Positions 1 to 8,694 of a stretch of 34,604 bases of DNA are shown piece after piece. The position numbers were made by a program, and so were the translations under genes. Within the stretch, counting starts at the first letter, position 1, and every line of letters begins with the position of its first letter. The DNA is from Candidatus Andersenbacteria bacterium RIFCSPHIGHO2_12_FULL_45_11b (GTDB lineage Bacteria; Patescibacteriota; Andersenbacteria; UBA10190). The notes below the pieces were generated by a model that saw only the letters and a program-made list of their open reading frames with translations, was not told where the DNA came from and searched no databases. The DNA is taken from the NCBI GenBank assembly GCA_001817115.1, contig MHHS01000006.1:1-34604 (forward strand), read 5' to 3'.

Positions 1-374
1 AGCGCAGCTTTCATTGCTTCGGCTTCTTCCTTTGCAACATTTTCTTTTATTACTACCGGAGCTTTGTCGACAAGATCTTTAGCATCCTTCAAGCCCATTT
101 GCGTAAGCTCTCGAACTGCTTTAATCACAGCGATCTTCTGCGCTCCAGAATCTGTAATTTCAACATTAAACGAAGATTTTGCTTCTGCCGGAGCTTCGCC
201 AGCCACTGCCGGGCCTGCTGCCATCATCATTGCAGGAGCTGCTGCTGATACGCCGAATTTATCTTCAAGAACATGCACGAGCTCTGATAAATCAAGCACG
301 GACATTTCTTCGATTTGCTTCACAATTGCCTGAAATTTCTCAGGAACTGCCACTGCTTCTTTTTCATCTGCCAT
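1..374 (-). CDS. rplL: 50S ribosomal protein L7/L12 (3' end cut by window edge)
   Basis: Minus-strand translation from ATG at 374: [124 protein letters not shown]; downstream of rplJ. Confidence 0.95.
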   Translation of the reverse strand, partial: MADEKEAVAVPEKFQAIVKQIEEMSVLDLSELVHVLEDKFGVSAAAPAMMMAAGPAVAGEAPAEAKSSFNVEITDSGAQKIAVIKAVRELTQMGLKDAKDLVDKAPVVIKENVAKEEAEAMKAA

Positions 375-417
375 AGGATTTGGTTATTTAGTGTATAAAT
401 ATTAATTCGTTTACTAC

Positions 418-497
418 TAACCCCCTCCAACTCCCCCTTCGTAAGGGGGAGAGAACGGCGTATCCCCCTCCTTACGAAGGAGGGGTTAGGGGAGGTT
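418..497. repeat. Palindromic repeat, family A (CCCCCTCC..CTCCCCCTTCGTAAGGGGGAG / CCTTACGAAGGAGGGGTTAGGGGAGG)
   Basis: Imperfect inverted repeat; second copy at ~6592-6687. Confidence 0.8.
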
Positions 498-1020
498 ATG
501 CGTTCTCTTTTTGTTCTTTAATAGCCGTTAGCACGTATACGGTTGCGCGAGGCACACCAGATAGCACTTGAACCATGCCTCGCATAGGACCTGCAAGCAC
601 GCCGACCAATTGGCCGAGTAATTGCTCCTTGCTTGGCAGCTTCGCAAGCGACTCAACTTCTTGAGTGGTAATTTCTTTCCCCTCAAGAATACCGGCTACA
701 AGGCGAAGATTTTCTTTTCCCTTTGCAAATGCAAAGAGCACCTTTGCAGGCGATACGGGATCAGAGCCAGTGATGATTGCCATTTGGCCTTCGTGAGCCA
801 TTGGATCAAAACCAAACTTTTTGTCTGCAAGAGCAATCTTTAAGAGCCTCTTTGGAACAACTCTCATAGAACAGCCCGCTGCAAACAGCGCATCCCGCAG
901 CTCATTTACATCCGCAACATTGAGCGCATCGTACGCGAGAAATACCGTGCCGACCGAAGCCTGCACTGCATCGCCCACTTCGCTAACGCGCGTTTCTTTT
1001 TGCTGTTTTGTAAGTGGCAT
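496..1020 (-). CDS. rplJ: 50S ribosomal protein L10
   Basis: MPLTKQQKETRVSEVGDAVQASVGTVFLAYDALNVADVNELRDAL..., directly upstream of rplL. Confidence 0.93.
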   Translation of the reverse strand: MPLTKQQKETRVSEVGDAVQASVGTVFLAYDALNVADVNELRDALFAAGCSMRVVPKRLLKIALADKKFGFDPMAHEGQMAIITGSDPVSPAKVLFAFAKGKENLRLVAGILEGKEITTQEVESLAKLPSKEQLLGQLVGVLAGPMRGMVQVLSGVPRATVYVLTAIKEQKENA

Positions 1021-1161
1021 AAACAGTTAATTAATCGTCACCAATTTGTAGATATATTTCACCAATAGAAGCCTGGGAAATTATCCTGCAGAGGTCTTAT
1101 AAACGCCCCTGGTCTTTGGATGACTATATACTGTATGACAGAATTGCCCGAAAAATGCAAC

Positions 1162-2169
1162 CTACTGCAAATATTTCACCTTATTGGCATTATGCTCATC
1201 GTTTGTTTTTGCGAATATAGTCGTTCCGTCATGCGCAGTCAGATAGTAGTAATAATCCGATTGCTCTGGGCGCAGCGCCGCCATTATTGCAGTTAATCCC
1301 GGGTTGTTAATCGGCGCAGGGGGCAAGCCTCGATACTTCCTCGTATTATATGGGGAATCAATAGCCAAATCCTTCGCAGTTAAATTTCCTTTTTTCTCAA
1401 CAATATATTCAATCGTCGCATCTACATACAGCCCCTCCTGGTTATCGAACCGCTTCCAGAGCACTCCTGAAACAAGCGCCATATCTTGCTTGCTTTGCAC
1501 TTCTTTTTCCAAAATGCTCGCCATATTTATTACTTCACCCAGCGTTCTTTCGTTTTTCTTGCCTTCCTCTCGAATATCCTGGGTAATTTTCTTATCAAAA
1601 TTGCCGAGCATGCGCATAATCACATCGTGGACTGTATCATCTTTCGCAATGCGATACGTATCTGGAAACAAATACCCTTCCAGCGATCGGTTCGGGGGCA
1701 GGTCTTTTAGAAAAGAAAACTCATCAGAATATTTGCTTGCTACGGCTTCTTGTGCAAAATCTTTTGCCGTACCAATTCCTCGCTGCTCCAGCCGCTCTGC
1801 TACTTGCTTGAGCGTAAATCCTTCCGGGAACGTAATGCTTAACTCATTCTGGTTTGCATCGCCTGAAATAAACCGCTGCAGCACTGCCTTAATACGCTCT
1901 CCCTTTTCAACATGATAAGTTCCTGCCTGAATTTTCTCTGCACTCCCCGAACGGCCATACCACTTCCAAGGAATCGTACGGTCTGAGTATCCTTCTTCTA
2001 CCAATGCGCGCCACACTTGAGAGCCGGCTTCCCCTTGCGCAATGCGCACATCGCCCGTTTTTAACATAACTCCAGAACCCCACACGAACCGGAATATAAG
2101 CGCGCCTACAATGATTGCTGTAATCAATACGATCGTAGTGAATTTCCTCGGATTTGTAACGCTGATCAT
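1162..2169 (-). CDS. mltG: Endolytic transglycosylase MltG (YceG-like)
   Basis: N-terminal TM; SLEGYLFPDTYRI, NMASILEKEV, YNTRKYRGLPPAPINNPG motifs. Confidence 0.92.
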   Translation of the reverse strand: MISVTNPRKFTTIVLITAIIVGALIFRFVWGSGVMLKTGDVRIAQGEAGSQVWRALVEEGYSDRTIPWKWYGRSGSAEKIQAGTYHVEKGERIKAVLQRFISGDANQNELSITFPEGFTLKQVAERLEQRGIGTAKDFAQEAVASKYSDEFSFLKDLPPNRSLEGYLFPDTYRIAKDDTVHDVIMRMLGNFDKKITQDIREEGKKNERTLGEVINMASILEKEVQSKQDMALVSGVLWKRFDNQEGLYVDATIEYIVEKKGNLTAKDLAIDSPYNTRKYRGLPPAPINNPGLTAIMAALRPEQSDYYYYLTAHDGTTIFAKTNDEHNANKVKYLQ

Positions 2170-3233
2170 AGGTACTCTTCCCTGTTGTCTTCCTCGATTC
2201 TTTTTACCACGTCTTTTACTTTCTGAGATGCATCTGTATCGGTAATAAGCACTGCATTGTCCGTAACCACTACGACAGTATTATGTATTCCAATTAATGA
2301 CACTACCTTGCTCGTTGCATTGTAAATATAATTATCATCGCTATCCACATGAATATGGTGCCCCTTGGGCATGTGGTCGCCATTTACTCCGAATAATTCC
2401 TTCACCACTGCCCAGCTCCCTATATCGCTCCAGCCGTAATCCCCCGTTACTGCGATAATCTTTTTTGTTTTTTCATTAAGAGCATAATCAATAGCGATTT
2501 TCGGCAGGCCGTGATATGCGTCTACGGCCCCCTGCTCGCTACCTTCCTCAAGAACCTGCGCAAATTTCTTAATACCCGTAACCAGTTCCGGCGTATGAAC
2601 TTCGAGCTCTTCGAGAAAGAAATTCGGCGTTGCACACATGTATCCCATATTCCAAAAATAAGATCCTTCAGTCACATATTCCTGCGCCGTTTCAAAATCA
2701 GGCTTTTCCTTGAACGCATCAATCGCATACGTATGGTCATGCCCCGCAACTTTCTTTCCCATTTTCATATAGCCATATCCTGTTTCCGGAGTCACGGGCA
2801 CGTGCCCGATAATAACAATGCGCCGCGCATCTTCTATGACTAGCTGCGCCATAGCGGCAAGGTCTTTCAGCAATACTTCTTCGTTCGTAAATACATGATC
2901 GGCCCAAAGGAATAATGTTGGCTCGTCTCCTTTTCCACGCATAATTAGCTGCATCGCTGCTGCAGCTAATGCAGGTCCAGTTTCTCGGCGTTCTGGTTCT
3001 GTGAAAATGTGCCCTTCAGGAAGATTCTTGAGCACCTCTTTCGTCTTTGCTTCATGTTCTTTTGTTGTAGCAACAAAAATGTGCTCATTATCAGCAAGCT
3101 TGAGCGCCCTATCGTATGTATGCTCAATAAGCGTTTTTCCTGAACCCAAATCTAAAAACTGCTTTGGCAGCGATCTTATAGATAGCGGCCATAGGCGCGT
3201 CCCGCCTCCTCCTGCAACAATAACAATATTCAT
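2166..3233 (-). CDS. manC: Mannose-1-phosphate guanylyltransferase-like nucleotidyltransferase
   Basis: MNIVIVAGGGGTRLWPLSIRSLPKQFLDL; start chosen at 3233 rather than the ORF-track start at 3302. Confidence 0.85.
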   Translation of the reverse strand: MNIVIVAGGGGTRLWPLSIRSLPKQFLDLGSGKTLIEHTYDRALKLADNEHIFVATTKEHEAKTKEVLKNLPEGHIFTEPERRETGPALAAAAMQLIMRGKGDEPTLFLWADHVFTNEEVLLKDLAAMAQLVIEDARRIVIIGHVPVTPETGYGYMKMGKKVAGHDHTYAIDAFKEKPDFETAQEYVTEGSYFWNMGYMCATPNFFLEELEVHTPELVTGIKKFAQVLEEGSEQGAVDAYHGLPKIAIDYALNEKTKKIIAVTGDYGWSDIGSWAVVKELFGVNGDHMPKGHHIHVDSDDNYIYNATSKVVSLIGIHNTVVVVTDNAVLITDTDASQKVKDVVKRIEEDNREEYL

Positions 3234-3262
3234 AGGATTAGTTATACGATACACTACGACAT

Positions 3263-4348
3263 ATGAGCAAGACCACTCTTGTACGGAGCCTTCACCACGC
3301 AAAAGTATGCTTCATTCCCTTTCCTGCTAATAATCACCATCCGTTGGCGCTTCGGCACAAGCCACTTACAGCCATTTCCTTGCTTCTCGTCATCACAAAA
3401 ATCGTTGCTATCAGCATTGTCGGCCTCACGCCAAGCGAAGCAACCCTTTCAACCATCACTACAAATCGCATCATACAGCTCACGAATGAAGAACGTGGAA
3501 ACACTGGCTTACCAGCGCTCGCCGTCAACAGCAAGCTCGCTCAAGCCGCACAGCTCAAAGCAAACGACATGCTGAAAAACCAATACTTTGCCCATATATC
3601 CCCGACGAACGTAACCCCGTGGCACTGGATGGAACAAACGGGCTATTCCTACGAAGTTGCAGGAGAAAATCTTGCCATCGACTTTACGCAGGCAGAGGAT
3701 GTAGTATCTGCATGGCTTGCAAGCCCGAAACATAAGGAAAACATGCTTCGAAAAGATTATACTGAAACTGGCGTTGCCATTGCATCGGGAAAATTCAAAG
3801 ATTCGACATCAATTATAGTAGTTCATATGTTCGGCAAGCCTTCTCAAGCATCTACCCCAGCATCCTCCCCTACCTCTCCCCTACCCGCCGAAGCTTTAGC
3901 GCAAGTGGAACCAAGCGCGCTCTTGCAGGCAAGGGCATTGCCGCCAAAGCTCACTCCCACAATAACACCAACACCGTCACCTTCCCCCGCGCCAGTTATT
4001 GCAAGTATCATTCTGTCTCCCTCTTTTGACCAAGAAGAGTTTGCTATTGCACCAGCACATGCGAGCACATCTTCCTGGCAACTATTCTCTGTGCATTCTG
4101 CCATTGCATCAGATACAGATGTAGTATCCGCGATTCCTCTATTTACTATTCATCCAGTATCAAAAACATCAACAACATTTTTCGCGTTTACCTCGCGCAT
4201 CAGTCGAGATATGAGCGCCAGCATCGCGCTCGCGATGTGCGCATTGCTTTTGATTGCTGTTTTTGTTCGTGTTAAGGTACAGCACCCGCTCATGATTGCG
4301 CACGCATCTGTTGTCATTGTTCTCGCATTTGCGCTGTTTATCGCGTAA
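3263..4348 (+). CDS. CAP/SCP (YkwD-like) domain protein with Pro-rich linker and C-terminal TM segments
   Basis: LTNEERGNTGLPALAVNSKLAQAAQLKANDML..FAHISPTN..WHWMEQTGYSYEVAGENLA..; start uncertain. Confidence 0.85.
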   Translation: MSKTTLVRSLHHAKVCFIPFPANNHHPLALRHKPLTAISLLLVITKIVAISIVGLTPSEATLSTITTNRIIQLTNEERGNTGLPALAVNSKLAQAAQLKANDMLKNQYFAHISPTNVTPWHWMEQTGYSYEVAGENLAIDFTQAEDVVSAWLASPKHKENMLRKDYTETGVAIASGKFKDSTSIIVVHMFGKPSQASTPASSPTSPLPAEALAQVEPSALLQARALPPKLTPTITPTPSPSPAPVIASIILSPSFDQEEFAIAPAHASTSSWQLFSVHSAIASDTDVVSAIPLFTIHPVSKTSTTFFAFTSRISRDMSASIALAMCALLLIAVFVRVKVQHPLMIAHASVVIVLAFALFIA

Positions 4349-4445
4349 TGTGCGGTAATTGCGCTCTTTTACCGTATGGTGTTAAACTTTCAGGGATGTG
4401 GAAAAACAGTACATCCAATGAACACGGCAAAGGAGGTGGGTATCT

Positions 4446-4622
4446 ATGAGCGAACTACTCGTTGTTGCAAGCAAGGTGCGAGCGTATCTTAAAGAAAAGG
4501 ACGCAAAGATGTCCGGAGACCTTCCTGAAGCCATAAACAAGAAAGTTATGGCTGTATTAGATGAAGCTGTTATGCGATCTAAGGGAAATAAGCGAACAAC
4601 CGTAAAACCACAAGACGTATAG
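4446..4622 (+). CDS. Small (58 aa) histone-fold protein, bacterial singlet histone-like
   Basis: MSELLVVASKVRAYLKEKDAKMSGDLPEAINKKVMAVLDEAVMRSKGNKRTTVKPQDV*; strong SD AAGGAGGTG; KRTTVKPQDV resembles the histone L2/alpha3 motif. Below the ORF-track length cut-off. Confidence 0.8.
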   Translation: MSELLVVASKVRAYLKEKDAKMSGDLPEAINKKVMAVLDEAVMRSKGNKRTTVKPQDV

Positions 4623-4648
4623 TCTTTTCGGGAATTTACAACGCGATT

Positions 4649-4672
4649 AACCGCTTTAATAAGCGGTTTTTT
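4649..4672 (+). terminator. Rho-independent terminator after histone-like ORF
   Basis: AACCGCTT-TAAT-AAGCGGTT-TTTT perfect 8-bp stem. Confidence 0.85.
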
Positions 4673-4693
4673 GCTATTGTACTTCCGCGATTA

Positions 4694-4722
4694 TTGACAT
4701 TTGCATTAAACTTTGCTATAAT
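4694..4722 (+). promoter_or_regulatory. Consensus sigma70-type promoter for sortase
   Basis: TTGACA-17 bp-TATAAT; ATG at 4731 falls roughly at the predicted TSS. Confidence 0.8.
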
Positions 4723-4730
4723 GCGATGTT

Positions 4731-5435
4731 ATGAAAAATGTCGTCATCACGTTTATAGCTACTCTGTTTTTTACATTCCTATTCCTCTATGGGGCTATTT
4801 CTAGTGTTCTTACCTTTGCCCCGTTCCTCGCAACTAGCATCTCGCAGATACAGCAACCAAAGCCTTCTCTTCAACTTCCGTTGAGCGCAAATCGCACAAT
4901 TCCATTTGCAACGCCAGCTCCTATTGTTGTGGTGCAACCATATCCTAAACTCACCCCGCTTGATCCTCCGTTCAACCCCGCAGATGCTGGAAAAAACTTT
5001 ATCCGCATTCCTGCAATCAACGTTACTGTTCCATTAGTGGAGAGCAAATCTCTTACCGATACTGATGTTATCTCTGCGTTGCAATCTGGCGTAGCCATGT
5101 ATCCCAATGGCGTAAGGCCAGGGGCGCTTGGGAACGTATTTATTGCGGGCCACAGCACGGGCAACCCATGGCAGGGAAAGTATAGATTTGCATTTACTAA
5201 GATTAATGAACTCCAGAATGGCGATGTCATCATGCTTGATTGGAAGGGTACTCGCTACACGTACCGAATTTATAAATCTGAAAAAATCGTACCAGCACCC
5301 GGATATACTGTTCCATCCGACCACCTATACCCCACCATGTCACTTATGGCATGCTGGCCGCTGTGGTCTACCAGCCAACGCATTCTTGTGCATGCGGACT
5401 TAACGAATATCACGCAGCTGAATCCGCGGAAGTAA
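4731..5435 (+). CDS. Sortase family transpeptidase
   Basis: N-terminal TM; FIAGHSTG (His), SLMACWPLWSTSQRILVHA (Cys/Arg). Confidence 0.88.
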   Translation: MKNVVITFIATLFFTFLFLYGAISSVLTFAPFLATSISQIQQPKPSLQLPLSANRTIPFATPAPIVVVQPYPKLTPLDPPFNPADAGKNFIRIPAINVTVPLVESKSLTDTDVISALQSGVAMYPNGVRPGALGNVFIAGHSTGNPWQGKYRFAFTKINELQNGDVIMLDWKGTRYTYRIYKSEKIVPAPGYTVPSDHLYPTMSLMACWPLWSTSQRILVHADLTNITQLNPRK

Positions 5436-5482
5436 GCGTTCGACTATACACGAAGCAAGATATCAGTACAATAAACATCCAT

Positions 5483-5556
5483 AGGGGTGTGGTCTAGTGG
5501 CATGACAGAAGCCTCCAAAGCTTTTGACGGGGGTTCGATTCCCTCCACCCCTGCCA
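5483..5556 (+). tRNA. tRNA-Trp (CCA)
   Basis: Acceptor AGGGGTG/CACCCCT, anticodon loop CTCCAAA, T-arm GGGGG-TTCGATT-CCCTC, encoded CCA. Confidence 0.92.
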
Positions 5557-5610
5557 TTTTACGAAAAATAAAAGGTACGCAACGAACGAATCGTTACATA
5601 CCTTTGCGCA

Positions 5611-6288
5611 TTACTGCAGCGAGGTTACAACTGCCCTGTGCCCGCGAAACGAAGGATAGATGCAGTTACTGCTTGTATCCTTCCACGTTCGCATTGCAAT
5701 TTGCAATTGCCCCTCTGCCACCTGAATGACAGGGGACATTTTTCCAATCAGACCATTTTCTTCCCACACGCTCCCCAATGCCATCAGCTGGTGCGTGCCG
5801 GCAATCGGCGGATATACAACTAAGTGCATCAAAAGTTGCCATAAAGTGTATGGAGTCGTTTGATGTGTTGCGAAGTACTGCATTCGCCGCTGCGGAAACT
5901 GCTGCACTGCCGAATGATCGTCATCGCAAAAATACAGCATATGCGGCCCTGCGTATTGAGCATCGCTACGCAGCACTTCTAATATACTGGAATTCAAATT
6001 GCCAGCGCCATCTATCCCTGGAATCTTCTTTGCGATTTGCCCGAGAATCCAGTCAAAACTTTTCACAGTCATTTGCCTTGGTATAACCAAAAATAACCGT
6101 AATGGACCTGTGGGCACCATTTTTCGAAATTCTGAAACCTCCTGAATGGTCAGCTGTATTTCCATTCGTTTCAATGCTTCCACCTGAAAATCAAACAGTT
6201 CCTCCATAGACGGAATTTGGAAACCGGTTTCCTGTAACGCAAAATACTGCTCAGGCGACAACGCCTGCCCCCTAATTGCATTCGACAT
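5611..6288 (-). CDS. Hypothetical protein (225 aa)
   Basis: Long ORF in coding context; no family recognised. Confidence 0.6.
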   Translation of the reverse strand: MSNAIRGQALSPEQYFALQETGFQIPSMEELFDFQVEALKRMEIQLTIQEVSEFRKMVPTGPLRLFLVIPRQMTVKSFDWILGQIAKKIPGIDGAGNLNSSILEVLRSDAQYAGPHMLYFCDDDHSAVQQFPQRRMQYFATHQTTPYTLWQLLMHLVVYPPIAGTHQLMALGSVWEENGLIGKMSPVIQVAEGQLQIAMRTWKDTSSNCIYPSFRGHRAVVTSLQ

Positions 6289-6377
6289 GGCTTAACCCCT
6301 TTACGTATGCGGTTTTGAAACGTGCAAAAGTGCACTGGTAAAAACCGTAAGCCCGCGCGCGGATAATGTCAAAACTA

Positions 6378-6542
6378 CTATTTCTTCCCTTTTTCTTTAT
6401 GAACCGTGTGTTTTCGGCACTTTTTGCAGTGCTTGGAATATTCCAGCTTATGACCATCGCCCCGCTTTAAATTTCTGCGAGTATGATAATTGAACGACTT
6501 GCAGTCGACGCATTGGAGGCGGATAAGAAAATCTTGTGACAT
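6378..6542 (-). CDS. rpmG: 50S ribosomal protein L33
   Basis: MSQDFLIRLQCVDCKSFNYHTRRNLKRGDGHKLEYSKHCKKCRKHTVHKEKGKK*; two CxxC knuckles; absent from ORF track (54 aa). Confidence 0.92.
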   Translation of the reverse strand: MSQDFLIRLQCVDCKSFNYHTRRNLKRGDGHKLEYSKHCKKCRKHTVHKEKGKK

Positions 6543-6591
6543 AGTCGATATGATACCAGAATGCGTATTTTTTGCAAGATATTTGTAGTTT

Positions 6592-6687
6592 CCCCTCCTT
6601 ACGAAGGAGGGGCTAGGGGAGGTTAAGCGAATACGACTAACCCCCTCCCCGCCAGCTGGCGGGCTCCCCCTTCGTAAGGGGGAGAGA
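6592..6687. repeat. Palindromic repeat, family A, with nested palindrome CCCGCCAGCTGGCGGG
   Basis: Same arms as 418-497; 'CTAACCCCCTCC' and 'CTCCCCCTTCG' are separated by CCGCCAGCTGGCGGG instead of AA. Confidence 0.8.
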
Positions 6688-6689
6688 CA

Positions 6690-8195
6690 CTAATACGTCT
6701 CCTTTAAAATCCACTGGGATACAGCATCCTCCCATTCATACAGCCTCTTTACCTTCGGGTCTGCATTATCCGCTGCCTGATCGCGCTTCCACTGGCCGGC
6801 AACAGGCACATAATGCGCCAAAATCTTCCATTGCGGATGGATAGCGTCTTGAATAACGACCAATATACGCTTCTCCGCCAAACCCCCGCTGGTATAATCG
6901 AGGTATACCGTATTCGGACTATCCGTCACCAGCATTCGCTCCGGATCTGCTTGCGCATCGGATGTAATATCCTTCATATAGTCATTCACAAATGCGAGCA
7001 ATTCCGTATCCTGCAATTGCCCCGCAATGCCCGCAATCGCCTTGTCTTGCTCTGCCTGTATTTCATTTGCTTGTACCACAAAAGTATCTCCTGAAAAGCT
7101 TGGGATAACCGTTTCGTCTTTTACCAGCCCTGTTGAAATTTGCAGTACATATAAATGCGTTTCTCCCGGACGCGGGTCCGCTACAAAGGCCGCCAAGTCT
7201 GCTGACCCGGAACTATGTACGCTTCGCAGACGAACATTCATGCGCGCAACAGGACGCTCTCCTGTACTATTAACCATCCAGAAGGTGAGGTTCGTTCCGT
7301 CCTGCACGGCATAAAAAAGCGCATCATTTTCCGTCCATCGCACAAATACAACATCCCCTTTTATCGACTGGCGCGTTACAGACCCGCTATCTTCCGCAAT
7401 CACTAATTGAGAAAAACCGAAAAAAGTCTGCTTTGCAAATGCAACTAAGGAGGAATCATCGCTCACATCCATCACTCCTGTATCTGCAATATTAGAATAT
7501 GCATCCCAATCTACCTGCTTAAACCTTGGCGTTGGGATTGCTTTGTCTTGCACAGGAACCGCAAGAAACTGCCGAGAGGGTGCATCTTGTAAAAACCAGG
7601 CAACTCGAGAAGATGCGTTCCATCGCACGCGGGTTGCAATATTTTTCTGCACTAAGTTTTCTGCAACCACTTTCGCGCCTCCCTGGCTATTGTCATACAC
7701 CCACAGCTCTGTGAGCCCTTGATTATCATGAATATTATCCAAAAAATATGCCACCTTTGTGCCGTCTGAACTCATCGTAAGTCCGCGCGGCTTTACGAGT
7801 TGATTTTGTTCCGATATTTTTTCAACGCTTCCGTCAGCCTTCGTTTTTTCCAACGCTACAATTTCATTTCCTTTTTTATCTTGATGTACAGAGTATCCAT
7901 ACCACGCGCTTCCATCGGAAAAAGAATCCTGATTGCCAGACGACGGCGCTGGAATCACAGAACACCCCTTTTCAGAACAAGACAGCAGTTTCTTTGTTGT
8001 GCTGTTGCTTTGCACAAGCAGTGCCTGCAACGAGGGTACTGTCTTGCTTGCGCTGAGCACCTGCGGACTTTTCTCACCACCCTTTATAACGCGCTGGCTC
8101 ATCACAAGCAATCCGCCAATAATAAGCGCCGCCACTGCGATGGCAATAACTGCATTTCTCAAGAATCTCAACATGCCACTAGCGTACCATTGCAT
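6690..8195 (-). CDS. Membrane-anchored hypothetical protein, possibly beta-propeller (TolB/WD40-like)
   Basis: N-terminal TM then repeated 'DGTKVAYFLD..', 'DDSSLVAFAKQ' style motifs. Confidence 0.6.
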   Translation of the reverse strand: MQWYASGMLRFLRNAVIAIAVAALIIGGLLVMSQRVIKGGEKSPQVLSASKTVPSLQALLVQSNSTTKKLLSCSEKGCSVIPAPSSGNQDSFSDGSAWYGYSVHQDKKGNEIVALEKTKADGSVEKISEQNQLVKPRGLTMSSDGTKVAYFLDNIHDNQGLTELWVYDNSQGGAKVVAENLVQKNIATRVRWNASSRVAWFLQDAPSRQFLAVPVQDKAIPTPRFKQVDWDAYSNIADTGVMDVSDDSSLVAFAKQTFFGFSQLVIAEDSGSVTRQSIKGDVVFVRWTENDALFYAVQDGTNLTFWMVNSTGERPVARMNVRLRSVHSSGSADLAAFVADPRPGETHLYVLQISTGLVKDETVIPSFSGDTFVVQANEIQAEQDKAIAGIAGQLQDTELLAFVNDYMKDITSDAQADPERMLVTDSPNTVYLDYTSGGLAEKRILVVIQDAIHPQWKILAHYVPVAGQWKRDQAADNADPKVKRLYEWEDAVSQWILKETY

Positions 8196-8231
8196 TGATT
8201 TTTTCTCATTTCAATTTATACTCCCTACATC

Positions 8232-8303
8232 GCCAGCATAGCTTAGTGGCAAAGCACGTTATTGGTAATGACGAGACCGTGGGTCCGATTCCCACTGCTG
8301 GCT
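8232..8303 (+). tRNA. tRNA-Thr (GGT)
   Basis: Acceptor GCCAGCA/TGCTGGC, loop TTGGTAA, no encoded CCA. Confidence 0.9.
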
Positions 8304-8312
8304 CACTTATGT

Positions 8313-8421
8313 ATTTCCCCTCTCCCAAATATGGGAGAGGGAGGGGGTGAGGGCTGGTCAAGCAGCATCTCTTTTCACTTGCCCTCATCCGCGCCTTCTC
8401 CCCAATTGGGGAGAAGGAATA
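8313..8421. repeat. Palindromic repeats, family C (CCCTCTCCC..GGGAGAGGGAGGGGGTGAGGGC and CCCTCATCC..CCTTCTCCCCAATTGGGGAGAAGG)
   Basis: Inverted repeats; related copies at 21484-21523, 22209-22306, 23047-23089. Confidence 0.75.
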
Positions 8422-8694
8422 TTACTTTTGCACAAACCGCTTCACCGTTTTTCCTTCGTACTCCACCTCTTCACTCCAATTAGCATACGTGCGCGCCCAT
8501 ACAGTGTTTCCGTGATCTATTGCTTGATATATCACCAGCGGTTCCAGCGTATCTTCTTTTACAGCAAGGGAAATAATTTCATACGTACCGCCTGCTTTAT
8601 AGTGCGTATATATTTGGCCAATTTTTACCGGAAGCTCTTCAAGCTTCGCTTGCGCCTTATCTTTTGCACTATCCTCGCTTTGCGATAACATCAT
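8422..8694 (-). CDS. DUF1653-like protein
   Basis: KIGQIYTHYKAGGTYEIISLAVKEDTLEPLVIYQAIDHGNTVWARTYANWSEEV. Confidence 0.7.
   Translation of the reverse strand: MMLSQSEDSAKDKAQAKLEELPVKIGQIYTHYKAGGTYEIISLAVKEDTLEPLVIYQAIDHGNTVWARTYANWSEEVEYEGKTVKRFVQK

Noticed and set aside
1304-1915. Long + strand ORF (203 aa) antisense to mltG
   Set aside because: Shadow ORF of a well-conserved gene; no recognisable motifs. The same applies to the many antisense ORFs over dnaE, tyrS, GT39 and prfA
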